Source: Phytohabitans suffuscus
GTDB taxonomy: Bacteria > Actinomycetota > Actinomycetes > Mycobacteriales > Micromonosporaceae
Length of the DNA stretch: 64,000 nucleotides
Direction of reading: 5' to 3'
NCBI RefSeq assembly: GCF_011764565.1
Contig: NZ_AP022871.1
Location: 5,518,320 to 5,582,319 of the forward strand
Shown here: positions 17,450 through 25,427 of the stretch, piece after piece
Layout: each line of letters opens with the position of its first letter
Position numbering within the stretch: position 1 is the stretch's first letter
Notes under the pieces: model-generated
What the model was told of the DNA's origin: nothing
The model's database searches: none
Seen by the model: the letters and a program-made list of their open reading frames with translations, nothing else
Translations under genes and position numbers: made by a program

Positions 17450-17830
17450 ATGGCGACCGACCACACCACATCTTCGGTACGCCGGTTCTTCCAGCGCCTC
17501 ACCGCCAGCGAGGCGGAGCTCGACGCGGAGGAGCTGCAGCGGGAGAGCGCCGAGTCCGGTTCCACGCTGGCGGGCATGTGCCGCCGGGGGCAGCTCGCAT
17601 CGGTGTCCGGCCGGTTGCGGACCGTGGTCTACACTCCACGGACCAACCTGCCCACCCTGGAGGCGGAGCTGTACGACGGCAGTGACGTCGTCACCCTCGT
17701 GTGGCTCGGCCGCCGGCACATCGCGGGCATCGAGCCGGGGAGGCAGCTGACCGCACGCGGTCGCATCGCGGTGCGCGACGACCGTAAAGTCATCTACAAC
17801 CCGTACTACGAGCTGGAAGCACCTCGATAG
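17450..17830 (+). CDS. OB-fold nucleic acid-binding domain protein
   Basis: The protein has 126 residues. A helical N-terminus (SVRRFFQRLTASEAELDAEE) precedes an OB-fold with RGQLASVSGRLRTVVYTP, LEAELYDGSDVVTLVWLGRR and GRQLTARGRIAV. This corresponds to Rv2694c. It probably binds nucleic acid or nucleotide; partner unknown. GAGGAGG lies 14-20 bases upstream, and a closer AAGGG is also present. Confidence 0.85.
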   Translation: MATDHTTSSVRRFFQRLTASEAELDAEELQRESAESGSTLAGMCRRGQLASVSGRLRTVVYTPRTNLPTLEAELYDGSDVVTLVWLGRRHIAGIEPGRQLTARGRIAVRDDRKVIYNPYYELEAPR

Positions 17831-17854
17831 ACATGACTCGTTGGACATGACTTG

Positions 17855-18511
17855 ATGGACGTGACCAGGCAGCCGGAGGACGACGAGGAACGCCTGCCCA
17901 GCTTCGCCGAGCAGATGGCCGACCAGCTGGGCGGCTGGCGGGGCCTGGTCGAGTCGAGCGTGCCGGTCGTGGTGTTCGTCTTCGTCAACATCATCGCCGA
18001 GCTCAACCCCGCCCTCATCGCCTCCGTCGGCGTGGCCCTGGCCATCGCCGCCCTACGCCTGATCCAGCGCCGCCCCGTCCGCCACGCGGTCAACGGGCTG
18101 TTCGGCGTGGGCATCGGCGCGTTTATCGCGTGGCGCACCGGTGACGAAAAGGACTTCTACCTGCCCGGCATCCTGTACGGGATCGGCTACGGCCTGGCCC
18201 TGCTGCTGTCGGTCGCCGTCCGGCAGCCCCTGGTCGGCTGGATCTGGTCCGTGATCGTCGCGCGCGGCAAGTCGGAGTGGCGCACCGACCCGAAGCTGAT
18301 CCGCCTGTTCAGCCGCCTGACCATCCTGTGGGGCGTGGTGTGGCTGGCCAAGGTGGGCGTGCAGGCGGCGCTCTACCTCGCCGACCAGGACACCGCGCTG
18401 GGCGTGGCCCGGCTCGTGCTCGGCTACCCGCCCTACCTGCTCCTGCTCGCCTTCACGGTGTGGGCCGTCCGCCGCGTGACCAAGCCAGCCCCCGAGACGG
18501 CGCCGGCCTAG
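17855..18511 (+). CDS. DUF3159 family membrane protein
   Basis: The protein has 218 residues from ATG at 17855. After an acidic N-terminus it has five or six transmembrane helices (VPVVVFVFVNIIAEL, IASVGVALAIAALRL, GLFGVGIGAFIAW, GILYGIGYGLALLLSVAV, LTILWGVVWLAKVGVQAALYL, YLLLLAFTVWAV). It corresponds to Rv2693c. Function unknown, possibly transport. The gene ends in TAG within CTAG (18508-18511), immediately followed by a MITE. In M. tuberculosis the next genes would be ceoC/ceoB, here 10 kb away because of the inversion. Confidence 0.9.
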   Translation: MDVTRQPEDDEERLPSFAEQMADQLGGWRGLVESSVPVVVFVFVNIIAELNPALIASVGVALAIAALRLIQRRPVRHAVNGLFGVGIGAFIAWRTGDEKDFYLPGILYGIGYGLALLLSVAVRQPLVGWIWSVIVARGKSEWRTDPKLIRLFSRLTILWGVVWLAKVGVQAALYLADQDTALGVARLVLGYPPYLLLLAFTVWAVRRVTKPAPETAPA

Positions 18512-18905
18512 AAGCTCTGTCTCAAGCGTCGCCGCGGTCGCCGATTTGTCCCCTTTTAGAGATTTGAGCTACCGCGACGTCCGTCGTGGTCCGGACCGCT
18601 GCTCCCGCAGCCTCCCCCTCCTCGTCACACGACCAAACCCCGCCGCCCAAGCGGCGAGGTGACGCTCAACCGCGGCCGCGCGGCCCAGATCTGTTGTTGA
18701 TCAGGGACTCTATGGCCGGACACGCCGGCCGACACCCACGAAGTCCCTGATCAACCCCCGCCGTGCCCTCGGTGGCCGACCACCTCCGGCGAGGGGGTTG
18801 GGTTGTGTGACGCGCAGGGTGGGGCCGCGGGAGCAGCGGTCTGGACCACGACGGACGTCGCGGTAGCTCAAAGTCTCTTGATGGCCACCGACCACAACTG
18901 GATCC
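18512..18905. mobile_element. MITE of the IS982-end family, copy 2 (complete)
   Basis: The element lies between CTAG 18508-18511 and CTAG 18906-18909. The left arm core (18566-18638) and the inverted right arm (18799-18870) share GAGCTACCGCGACGTCCGTC and about 70 bp each. A central 60-bp palindrome (18696-18755) has GTTGATCAGGGACT at one end and AGTCCCTGATCAAC near the other. No ORF of its own is convincing. The left CTAG contains the stop codon of the DUF3159 gene. The transcript would fold into a long stem that could act as a terminator. Confidence 0.85.
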
Positions 18906-18909
18906 CTAG

Positions 18910-19319
18910 AGATCTTTCGGGGTCCGGGTGATGGTCGCGTCGGTCGGCGTCCTGCGCGGGCTTGTTGGTGATCGTTGCTGGGAAGGAGCGCTGTTTTCGG
19001 GTGTCTCGTCGGTTTGGGCGCATGTGAGCTGATGCGAGCCTGCTGTGGTCGGGAGCCGATGTCAGAGTGTCGGGGGCGGCAGGTGTCGTTGTAGCCGGGC
19101 TGTTTGGGCAGGTACGGGAACAGGTGCCCGATGTGCTTACGGGCTGCGCGTGGCCAGCGGGTCTCGTCATGCTGGCCGAGCAGGGCCTGCAGCACCGCGA
19201 CGGTGATCAGGGTGTCCAGATCGGCGTGCACGCGGCCTCCATGGTCTCGTTGCTAGGCAACGCCGATCATGGACGCCTTCGCTTCCGTTTGCTGTCCCGT
19301 ACCCCTTGGAATCGATCGT
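18910..19319 (-). mobile_element. Chimeric IS element A: IS982 left half joined to element X right end
   Basis: Read on the minus strand it begins ACGATCGATTCCAAGGGGT (19319-19301), the same terminus that ends element B at 31254. It encodes an IS982 transposase N-terminus up to GGCTACAAC (19096-19088). It then switches to 178 bp matching the last 180 bp of element X (40495-40674), ending AAAGATCT at CTAG 18906-18909. It is one of two reciprocal chimeras flanking the inverted block. Its outer CTA (19320-19322) forms the stop codon of the neighbouring gene. Confidence 0.8.
19088..19231 (-). pseudogene. IS982-family transposase, N-terminal fragment
   Basis: About 48 residues are readable: DLDTLITVAVLQALLGQ, then RWPRAARKHIGHLFPYLP and KQPGYN, which is the N-terminal part of IS982-type DDE transposases. 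Compared with the family, a block of roughly 45 residues between DTLIT and VAVLQ is missing. The frame leaves IS982 after QPGYN. The rest of this transposase type is found at 30620-31236. Not functional. Confidence 0.75.
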
Positions 19320-20714
19320 CTACGGCCGGCCGGCCTGCTGGGGCACGCGGGCGGCGTCGCGCTGCCAGGTCTGCACGTACGTGAACGCCGACATGCGCTC
19401 GACGTCGTCGAGCTGGAGCACGTCGGCGACCAGGGCGACGAGCTGGTTGCTGTCACCCTGCCCGTCGGCGGGCGCGTGCGTGTCGAGCGCCGCGTGCACC
19501 CGGCTGCGCAGGGAACGGTCGCGCCGACCGGCGGCGGCAACCGGCTCCGGCTCCGGTGCGGCGGCGGGCGCGGGCTGCTCCTGCACCGGCACGCGCGCGG
19601 TGGCCCGGGAGCGGCGCCGGGGCGAGTCGCCGTCGGCGGCGCGGGTGGTGGCGCGGCTGGGGCGCTGCAGCTCCTCCCACTCGCGGCGGACCGCCTCGAT
19701 GACCCGGAACTCTTCGCTCGGCTCGGTCAGCGCCGCCGACACCACGGCGGGCCGTACGGGCACGACCTCGGTGACCTCGACCGGCTCGGGCCGCGACTGC
19801 GGCTGCCGGTGCGGCTGCGACTGCCGGTGCGGCTCCGGTTCCGGTTCCGGCTCCGGTGCGACGAACGCGGCGAGCGCGGGCGCCGCCTCCGCCCCGGGCT
19901 CCGCGGCCATGACGGGCGGCGCCTCGCCCGGCGCCAGGCCGGCCAGCCGCGCGGGCGCCAGGTCGGCCGCGATCAGGTCGGTCAGCCCGTCGTAGTCCGC
20001 GCGGCGGGCGAGGCGGGCGGCGATCTCGTCCAGGTCGTACACGGCAAGCGCGATGTCGGCCGTCTTCGGGTCGACCGCCGAGCGGATCTTGCGGTGGAGC
20101 ACCTTGGCGATCGCCCGCTGCCGCCGATCCCGCCGGGTCTCCCCACGAGCGGCCGCGATCGAGCCGTACAGCCCCAGCTCGGGGTCGGCCTTGGCCAGCG
20201 ACTTCGCCCGCAGCGTCAGCAGCGGGTGGCGCAGCCAGTGGCCGAAGACCTCGTACGCCGGGGTGGTGGGCGGCAGGTCTCCGATGGCGCGCAGCCGGTC
20301 GCGCCGCTGGTTTTCGGTGTGCGTGAGCCAGACCAGGTAGCCCAGCGCGGACATGCCGGCGAAGAAACCGCCGAGCAGGTGGTCGTCGTGCGCCAGCCAG
20401 TTGAACGCGACCGCGCCCACCGCGATCGCCGCGGACAGCAGGCGCGACCCGATCGCCCGCTCCCCGAGCCGGCGCCGCACATCGGCGTTGGCGAGCACCA
20501 CGATGCCGCCCAGCTCCAGCGCGCCCACGGCCGGTATCGCCGCGGCCAGCGGGATCCCCAGCGCCTCGACCGCGCCGGAGACCTGGCCGGCGAGCGCGAC
20601 GAGCAGGACGACCACGTAGAAGCCCAGCCGCATCACCGAGGCCCGCCTGACGGCCCGCTGCAGCGCCGCATCCAGAGTCGCCCGGCCGCCACTGACCGCC
20701 CGCTCGTACGCCAC
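19320..20714 (-). CDS. DUF2637-like membrane protein, possibly plasmid/ICE derived, C-terminus set by an IS
   Basis: The protein has 464 residues from GTG at 20714 (AAGGGGAGG upstream). Four hydrophobic segments lie in the first 150 residues (MRLGFYVVVLLVALAG, LAAAIPAVGALELGGIVVLA, LLSAAIAVGAVAFNWLAH, LLGGFFAGMSALGYLVWL). A conserved cytosolic region (ENQRRDRLRAIGDL) and a long Pro/Glu-rich tail follow. The start resembles DUF2637 or Spd-type membrane proteins of actinomycete plasmids and integrative elements. The TAG stop (19322-19320) lies at the edge of chimeric IS element A, so the original C-terminus may be longer. No function can be assigned. Confidence 0.6.
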   Translation of the reverse strand: MAYERAVSGGRATLDAALQRAVRRASVMRLGFYVVVLLVALAGQVSGAVEALGIPLAAAIPAVGALELGGIVVLANADVRRRLGERAIGSRLLSAAIAVGAVAFNWLAHDDHLLGGFFAGMSALGYLVWLTHTENQRRDRLRAIGDLPPTTPAYEVFGHWLRHPLLTLRAKSLAKADPELGLYGSIAAARGETRRDRRQRAIAKVLHRKIRSAVDPKTADIALAVYDLDEIAARLARRADYDGLTDLIAADLAPARLAGLAPGEAPPVMAAEPGAEAAPALAAFVAPEPEPEPEPHRQSQPHRQPQSRPEPVEVTEVVPVRPAVVSAALTEPSEEFRVIEAVRREWEELQRPSRATTRAADGDSPRRRSRATARVPVQEQPAPAAAPEPEPVAAAGRRDRSLRSRVHAALDTHAPADGQGDSNQLVALVADVLQLDDVERMSAFTYVQTWQRDAARVPQQAGRP

Positions 20715-20877
20715 CGCGCCTCCCCTTCGCCGCCTGCCAGCCAAGGAGGTTACCGGCCATCGATCGGATCTTGGTTACGGGACACGATCAGGACGTGCCA
20801 ACCTCCCGCCGTCACAGCCCCCGCACGCTACGCGTTCACCCTGGTCAGCACTGACGCAGCCAAGTTCCGGCTGCCAG

Positions 20878-21096
20878 GAGCTGGCTTCGGAGGCACTGCT
20901 GACTCCAGCCGAGGTTGGAGATCTTCTCGGTTTCTCACGGCCCTACGTGGTTCGCCTTCTCGCCCAAGGACGGATCGCGTCCGAGTTTCTGCCGGACAGT
21001 CGACACCGCGTCGTCAGGCTCGCCGACATCCTCGAATTTCAAAGGCTTCGGGAGCGATGCCGCACCGGACGCGACCGCGGAGATGCCGGGCGATGA
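20878..21096 (+). pseudogene. Excisionase/antitoxin-type helix-turn-helix fragment
   Basis: This frame reads ELASEALLTPAEVGDLLGFS, then RPYVVRLLAQGRIASEFLP and RVVRLADILEFQRLRER. That is the MerR-like helix-turn-helix of excisionases and of antitoxins paired with PIN toxins. No ATG, GTG or TTG is found in frame upstream, so the N-terminus is missing. There is no toxin gene behind it. A 43-codon ORF (21116-21247, MAAAKRRPPLSPSDLAGILA) follows with no recognisable product. Probably a decayed gene next to the rearranged block. Confidence 0.5.
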
Positions 21097-21332
21097 CCCG
21101 GATGATCGACAGCACATGGCCGCCGCGAAGCGACGGCCGCCGCTGTCACCCAGCGACCTGGCAGGCATCCTCGCCAAGGCGGGGGTTCCCAACTTCGCGG
21201 CTCGCCCCGCGGATCAGCTCATCGGCCGCCGGCAGTCTCCGCCGTAGAGGTCTCCGGCGAGGAGGACTGACGGCCCGCGCGCCACGCGGGCCGCCACCCT
21301 CCGCGGCGTGCCTTGCAGGGGCCTCGGTCGGG

Positions 21333-23303
21333 CTACTTGGCGGACTCCCGGCGCAGGACGTTCGTGTCGGGGTCGGCGAAGGACGGGGTGGGTCCCTCCA
21401 GGCGGGTGAGCCAGCCGGTGACCTCGCGGGCCACGTCCTGGGCGGTCAGGCCGAGGTCGGCCAGGATCTGGGCGCGGCTGCCGTGGGCGTGCCAGGCGAC
21501 CGGGACGCCGAGGTCGCGCACCGGCACGTCGACGTCGGCGTCGCGCAGGGCCTTGGCCACCGCGTCGCCCACGCCGCCGGCGCGTACCCCGTCCTCGACG
21601 GTCACCACGAGGCGGTGGTCGCGGGCGAGGGCCACGATCTCCGGCGCGACCGGGCGCACCCAGCGCGGGTCGACGACCGTCACGCCGTACCCCTGCTCGG
21701 CCACCCGCCCGGCGACCTCGACGCCGAGGTGGCCGAACGCACCGGTGGCGACCAGCAGCACGTCGCGGCCGGACGACTCGGCCAGCACGTCCACGCCGCC
21801 CACGCGGCGGACGGCCGGCAGGTCGGCGGCGACGGCGCCGGTCGGGAAGCGGAGCACCGTGGGGCCGTCGTCGACGTCGAGGGCCTCGCGCAGCTCCTCG
21901 CGGAGGGTGGCGGCGTCGCGCGGCGCGGCGATGCGCAGGCCGGGCACGACGCCGAGCACCGACATGTCCCAGATGCCGTAGTGGCTCGGCCCGTCCGGCC
22001 CGGTGATCCCGGCGCGGTCCAGCACGAACGTCACCGGCAGCTTGTGCATCGCCACGTCGAGCAGCACCTGGTCGAAGGCGCGGTTGAGGAACGTCGCGTA
22101 CACCGCGACGACCGGGTGCAGGCCGCCGAGCGCGAGGCCGGCCGCCGACGTCACGGCGTGCTGCTCGGCGATGCCCACGTCGTAGACGCGCTCGGGGTAC
22201 TTGCGGGCGAGCGTGGCGATGCCGGTGGGCTCGCCCATCGCGGCGGTGATGCCGACCACGTCGGGCCGCGCGTCGGCGATCGCGACGAGCTCCTCGGCGA
22301 ACACGTTGGTCCACTTCAGCGACGGCGCGGCCAGCAGCTTGCCGGTCTCGACGTCGAACGCGCTGCTCGGTCCGTGCAGGCAGTCGGCCTCGTCGTCCTC
22401 GGCCGGGCGGTAGCCGTACCCCTTGCGGGTCACCGCGTGCACGATCACCGGGCCACCGAAGCCCTTGGCCCGGCGCAGCGCGGACTCGACGGCGGCCACG
22501 TCGTGGCCGTCGATCGGGCCGACGTACTTGATCCCGAGGTCCTCGAACATGGCCTGCGGGGCCACGGCATCCTTTATGCCCGTTTTGACCGCGTGCAGCA
22601 TCTCGTACACCGGCCGCCCCACGATGGGCGTCGCGCCGAGCGTGTCCTTGACCGCGTCGAGCACCCGCTCGTAGCCCGGGTTGAGCCGCAGGCTGGAGAG
22701 GTGGTCGGCGAGCCCGCCGATCGTCGGCGCGTACGAGCGGCCGTTGTCGTTGACCACGATGACGAGCGGGTTCTTGGCGGCGGCGATGTTGTTGAGCGCC
22801 TCCCAGCACATGCCGCCGGTGAGCGCGCCGTCGCCGACCACCGCGACCACCTGCCGCGCCTCACCCCGCAGGGCGTAGGCCTTCGCGAGGCCGTCCGCGT
22901 ACGACAGGGCGGTGGAGGCGTGCGAGTTTTCGATGACGTCGTGCTCGCTCTCGGCCTGGCTGGGGTAGCCGGAGAGGCCGCCGCGCTGGCGGAGCTGGTC
23001 GAAGCCGGCCTGCCGACCGGTGAGCATCTTGTGCACGTACGCCTGGTGGCCGGTGTCGAAGAGGAACCGGTCCAGCGGCGAGTCGAAGACCCGGTGCATC
23101 GCCAGGGTGAGCTCGACCACGCCGAGGTTGGGGCCGAGGTGACCGCCGGTGCGGGAGACCTTGGCCACCAGGAAGTCGCGGATCTCGGCGGCGAGGATCG
23201 CCAGCTCCTCCGGCGTCATGCGCTTGACATCCTGCGGACCACGGACCGTGCTGAGAAAACCGGATTCAGCGCTGTGCCTGATCGCCTCGCTACGCTCGCT
23301 CAT
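21333..23303 (-). CDS. dxs: 1-deoxy-D-xylulose-5-phosphate synthase
   Basis: The product is a thiamine diphosphate enzyme joining pyruvate and glyceraldehyde 3-phosphate, the first step of the MEP isoprenoid pathway. It has about 656 residues. Family blocks are complete: DTGHQAYVHKMLTGR, the ThDP motif VVGDGALTGGMCWEALNN, YVGPIDGHD, DVGIAEQHAVTSAAG, DRAGITGPDGPSHYG, and a terminal transketolase domain. The core aligns from STVRGPQDVKRMTPEELAIL, so the ~17-residue N-terminal extension from ATG 23303 is uncertain. In M. tuberculosis dxs1 (Rv2682c) lies next to the RNase D gene, here 30 kb away after the inversion. Confidence 0.95.
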   Translation of the reverse strand: MSERSEAIRHSAESGFLSTVRGPQDVKRMTPEELAILAAEIRDFLVAKVSRTGGHLGPNLGVVELTLAMHRVFDSPLDRFLFDTGHQAYVHKMLTGRQAGFDQLRQRGGLSGYPSQAESEHDVIENSHASTALSYADGLAKAYALRGEARQVVAVVGDGALTGGMCWEALNNIAAAKNPLVIVVNDNGRSYAPTIGGLADHLSSLRLNPGYERVLDAVKDTLGATPIVGRPVYEMLHAVKTGIKDAVAPQAMFEDLGIKYVGPIDGHDVAAVESALRRAKGFGGPVIVHAVTRKGYGYRPAEDDEADCLHGPSSAFDVETGKLLAAPSLKWTNVFAEELVAIADARPDVVGITAAMGEPTGIATLARKYPERVYDVGIAEQHAVTSAAGLALGGLHPVVAVYATFLNRAFDQVLLDVAMHKLPVTFVLDRAGITGPDGPSHYGIWDMSVLGVVPGLRIAAPRDAATLREELREALDVDDGPTVLRFPTGAVAADLPAVRRVGGVDVLAESSGRDVLLVATGAFGHLGVEVAGRVAEQGYGVTVVDPRWVRPVAPEIVALARDHRLVVTVEDGVRAGGVGDAVAKALRDADVDVPVRDLGVPVAWHAHGSRAQILADLGLTAQDVAREVTGWLTRLEGPTPSFADPDTNVLRRESAK

Positions 23304-23616
23304 GCCGGCTGAGTCTATCGGCCTCCCCACAGAGCCGCTCCGGAGTCGGGGGCGAAGAAAGTACAGTCTTTCGGGGTTGATTGCTAAGCTCAGAGGCCCG
23401 CCGGCACTGACTGGCTGGTCAGCCAGGAGACGTACGGTGAATCCTGCCCCGGTCCCCCGGGAGGAGTAGCGCGCCGCCCGCCACCCCCGCCGCCCGCCAC
23501 CCGCCGCCGGACGGGCGGCAGGTAGCCCGCGACCTGGGGCGCCCAGCGCGGCCCGGTCACCCGGACGGGTTACAAAGCGGGACAGATCGAGTCAACTCGC
23601 GAGTACGCTCAGTGAC
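23304..23616. promoter_or_regulatory. dxs upstream region with candidate promoter at 23358-23387
   Basis: On the minus strand TTAGCA (23387-23382) and TACTTT (23363-23358) are separated by 18 bases, a reasonable sigma-70 promoter about 55 bp before the dxs ATG. The small inverted repeat GAAAGTACAGTCTTTC overlaps the -10. The remaining ~220 bp up to the small ORF hold nothing I can identify; no riboswitch fold was recognised. Confidence 0.4.
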
Positions 23617-23838
23617 ATGTCCGCCGCTCCCCCGGCTCATCGCGCTCGCCGCCCGGACGGTTCCGCCGCCGGTCAGGCGATCGCGATGCTTGTCATCCTG
23701 CTGCTGTCACTGCCTTTCCTGCCCTTCATACTCATGGTCGTCGCGGCCATCCGCGTCCGCGACCGGCTCTCCTCCCGGGCGGCACGCCACTCGGCGCCCC
23801 TCACGCACGCCAGGGCGATCCAGCCCCCTGTCGCCTAG
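23617..23838 (+). CDS. Small single-pass membrane protein, hypothetical
   Basis: The ORF has 73 residues from ATG at 23617. A basic N-terminus is followed by one strong transmembrane helix (AIAMLVILLLSLPFLPFILMV, about 21-41) and a short basic tail. No ribosome site better than a weak purine stretch is present. The stop is TAG within CTAG (23835-23838), and a MITE copy follows at once. No homologue is recognised; it could be an actinobacterial small membrane protein or a chance ORF. Confidence 0.5.
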   Translation: MSAAPPAHRARRPDGSAAGQAIAMLVILLLSLPFLPFILMVVAAIRVRDRLSSRAARHSAPLTHARAIQPPVA

Positions 23839-24215
23839 GCGATCTATTCCGAGGGATCGCCGTGGTCGGTGGCCCGTCAAAGGGCCTTGAGCTACCGCGA
23901 CCTCCGCGGTGGTCCAGACCGCTGCTCCCGCAGCCTCACCCTCCGCCTCACCCACCCGCCGGTGGTTGATCAGGGACTTGGTGGGCGTGTCGGCCAGCGT
24001 GTCCGACCGTGAGTCCCTGATCAACAACAGACCCGGCCCACGCGGGCCGCGATCGACCGTGACCCACCGCCGGAAAGGGCGGGGGCGGGTCGTGTCACGC
24101 GAAGGGCGAGGCCGCGGGAGCAGCGGTCCGGACCACGACGGACGTCGCGGTAGCCCGAATCTTCAAAGGACAAGCCGGCATCACCCCGGCCACGGCAACC
24201 CCTGGAACAGATCGT
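23839..24215. mobile_element. MITE of the IS982-end family, copy 3 (complete)
   Basis: The element lies between CTAG 23835-23838 and CTAG 24216-24219. The left end reads GCGATCTATTCCGAGGG, and the inverted right end gives ACGATCTGTTCCAGGGG. These two match each other and the local IS982 terminus ACGATCGATTCCAAGGGG. The arms are 23889-23955 and 24091-24158. The central palindrome is 23965-24025 (TTGATCAGGGACT and AGTCCCTGATCAA). This copy shows the terminus best. Confidence 0.88.
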
Positions 24216-24258
24216 CTAGCGCGCGGCCCGCTCAGCCGCCGAGCGGAAGCCACGGAGC

Positions 24259-25427
24259 TCAGGGCGACAGCAGCCCGACGCACTCGACGTGGTGCGTCAT
24301 CGGAAACATGTCGAACGCGCGCAGCGCCGCGAGCCGCCATCCCCCGTCCCGAAACGTGCGCACGTCGCGGGCGAAGGCCGCCGGGTCGCACGCCACGTAC
24401 GCGACGGCCCGCGGGCCGGCCGCCATCACGGCCCTGGACACCGCGGCGCCGGCGCCCGTGCGGGGTGGGTCCAGCACGACCAGGTCGACCGGCCCGCGCA
24501 CCCGCCGGCGGCGCAGGGCCGCCTCCACCGTGGCGGGCACCACGCTCAGGCCGGCCAGGTCGGTGAGGTTGGCGCGGGCCGCGGACACCGCCGGCGGGGC
24601 CGACTCGACCAGCGTGATCGGTGCGTCCGGGCCGAGCCTGGTGGCGAGGGCGGCGGCGAAGAGGCCGGCGCCGCCGTAGAGGTCCCAGGCCGACTCGCCG
24701 GGGCGCGGGTCCAGCAGGTCGAGGACCGCGCCGGCGAGGGTGTCCGCGGCGGCCGGGTGCACCTGCCAGAAGGCGCCGGCCGGCAGCGTCCACTCCCGGC
24801 CCGCCGCCCGCTCGACGACCGGGCCGTCGAAGGCGCCGTCCGGGCCGACCATGGCCGGCCCGCCGCGGGCGCCACCGTGTCCACTGTGGATGCCGAGGGC
24901 CACGCGCGGCCGGTGACCGGCAGCTCCTGGATGGCCGGATGGGCGATCCGGCAGCGGTCGACCGGCACCACCTCGTGCGAGCGGTGCTTCCGCAGCCCGG
25001 CGCGGCCGGCGGCGTCCACTGTGTACCGGACGCGCGTGCGCCACCCCAGCGGGCCGCCGGGCAGCGGCTCCACCCGCACCGGAAGGTCCGGCAGCCCGGC
25101 GAGCCGGGTCAGCTGCTCGCGCACCACGGCGGCCTTCCACTCGAGCTGGGCCGCGGGTGTCACGTGCTGCAGGTCGCAGCCGCCGCACGCGTCGGGGCGC
25201 GCGTACGGGCAGGGCGCCTCGACCCGGTCCGGCGACGCCTCCAGTACCGAGACCGCGTCCGCGCGCAGGTAGCCCGGGTGCTCCTCGGTGATCTCGGCGA
25301 TCACCCGCTCGCCGGGCAGCGCGTGCCGCACGAAGACCACGCGCCCCGGCGGGTCGCCCAGCCGCGCCACGCAGTGGCCGCCGTGGGCGACGGGGCCGAC
25401 GGCGAGGGGTACGCGTTCCAGGATCAC
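24259..25427 (-). CDS. TrmA/RlmD-type RNA uracil methyltransferase with TRAM-like N-terminus (frameshifted as sequenced)
   Basis: From GTG at 25427, which overlaps the permease stop (GTGA), the N-terminus is TRAM-like (GHCVARLGDPPGRVVFVRHA). It is followed by an Fe-S type cluster of cysteines (CPYARPDACGGCDLQHV). The C-terminal half has the SAM domain and catalytic region (AWDLYGGAGLFAAALATRLG, VVLDPPRTG, VAYVACDPAAFARDV). The halves lie in different frames. One base is missing in GGCCGGCCC near 24854-24861. It probably makes 5-methyluridine in rRNA or tRNA. It corresponds to Rv2689c, next to the APC permease in M. tuberculosis too. Confidence 0.85.

Noticed and set aside
19269..23312. A 1347-codon open frame on the plus strand
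   Set aside because: It runs antisense through the DUF2637-like gene and dxs, has Arg/Gly-rich low-information sequence, and is a by-product of high GC.
23304..23616. Riboswitch upstream of dxs
   Set aside because: I could not fit a known thiamine pyrophosphate or other aptamer; only a promoter-like pair and a short inverted repeat are seen.
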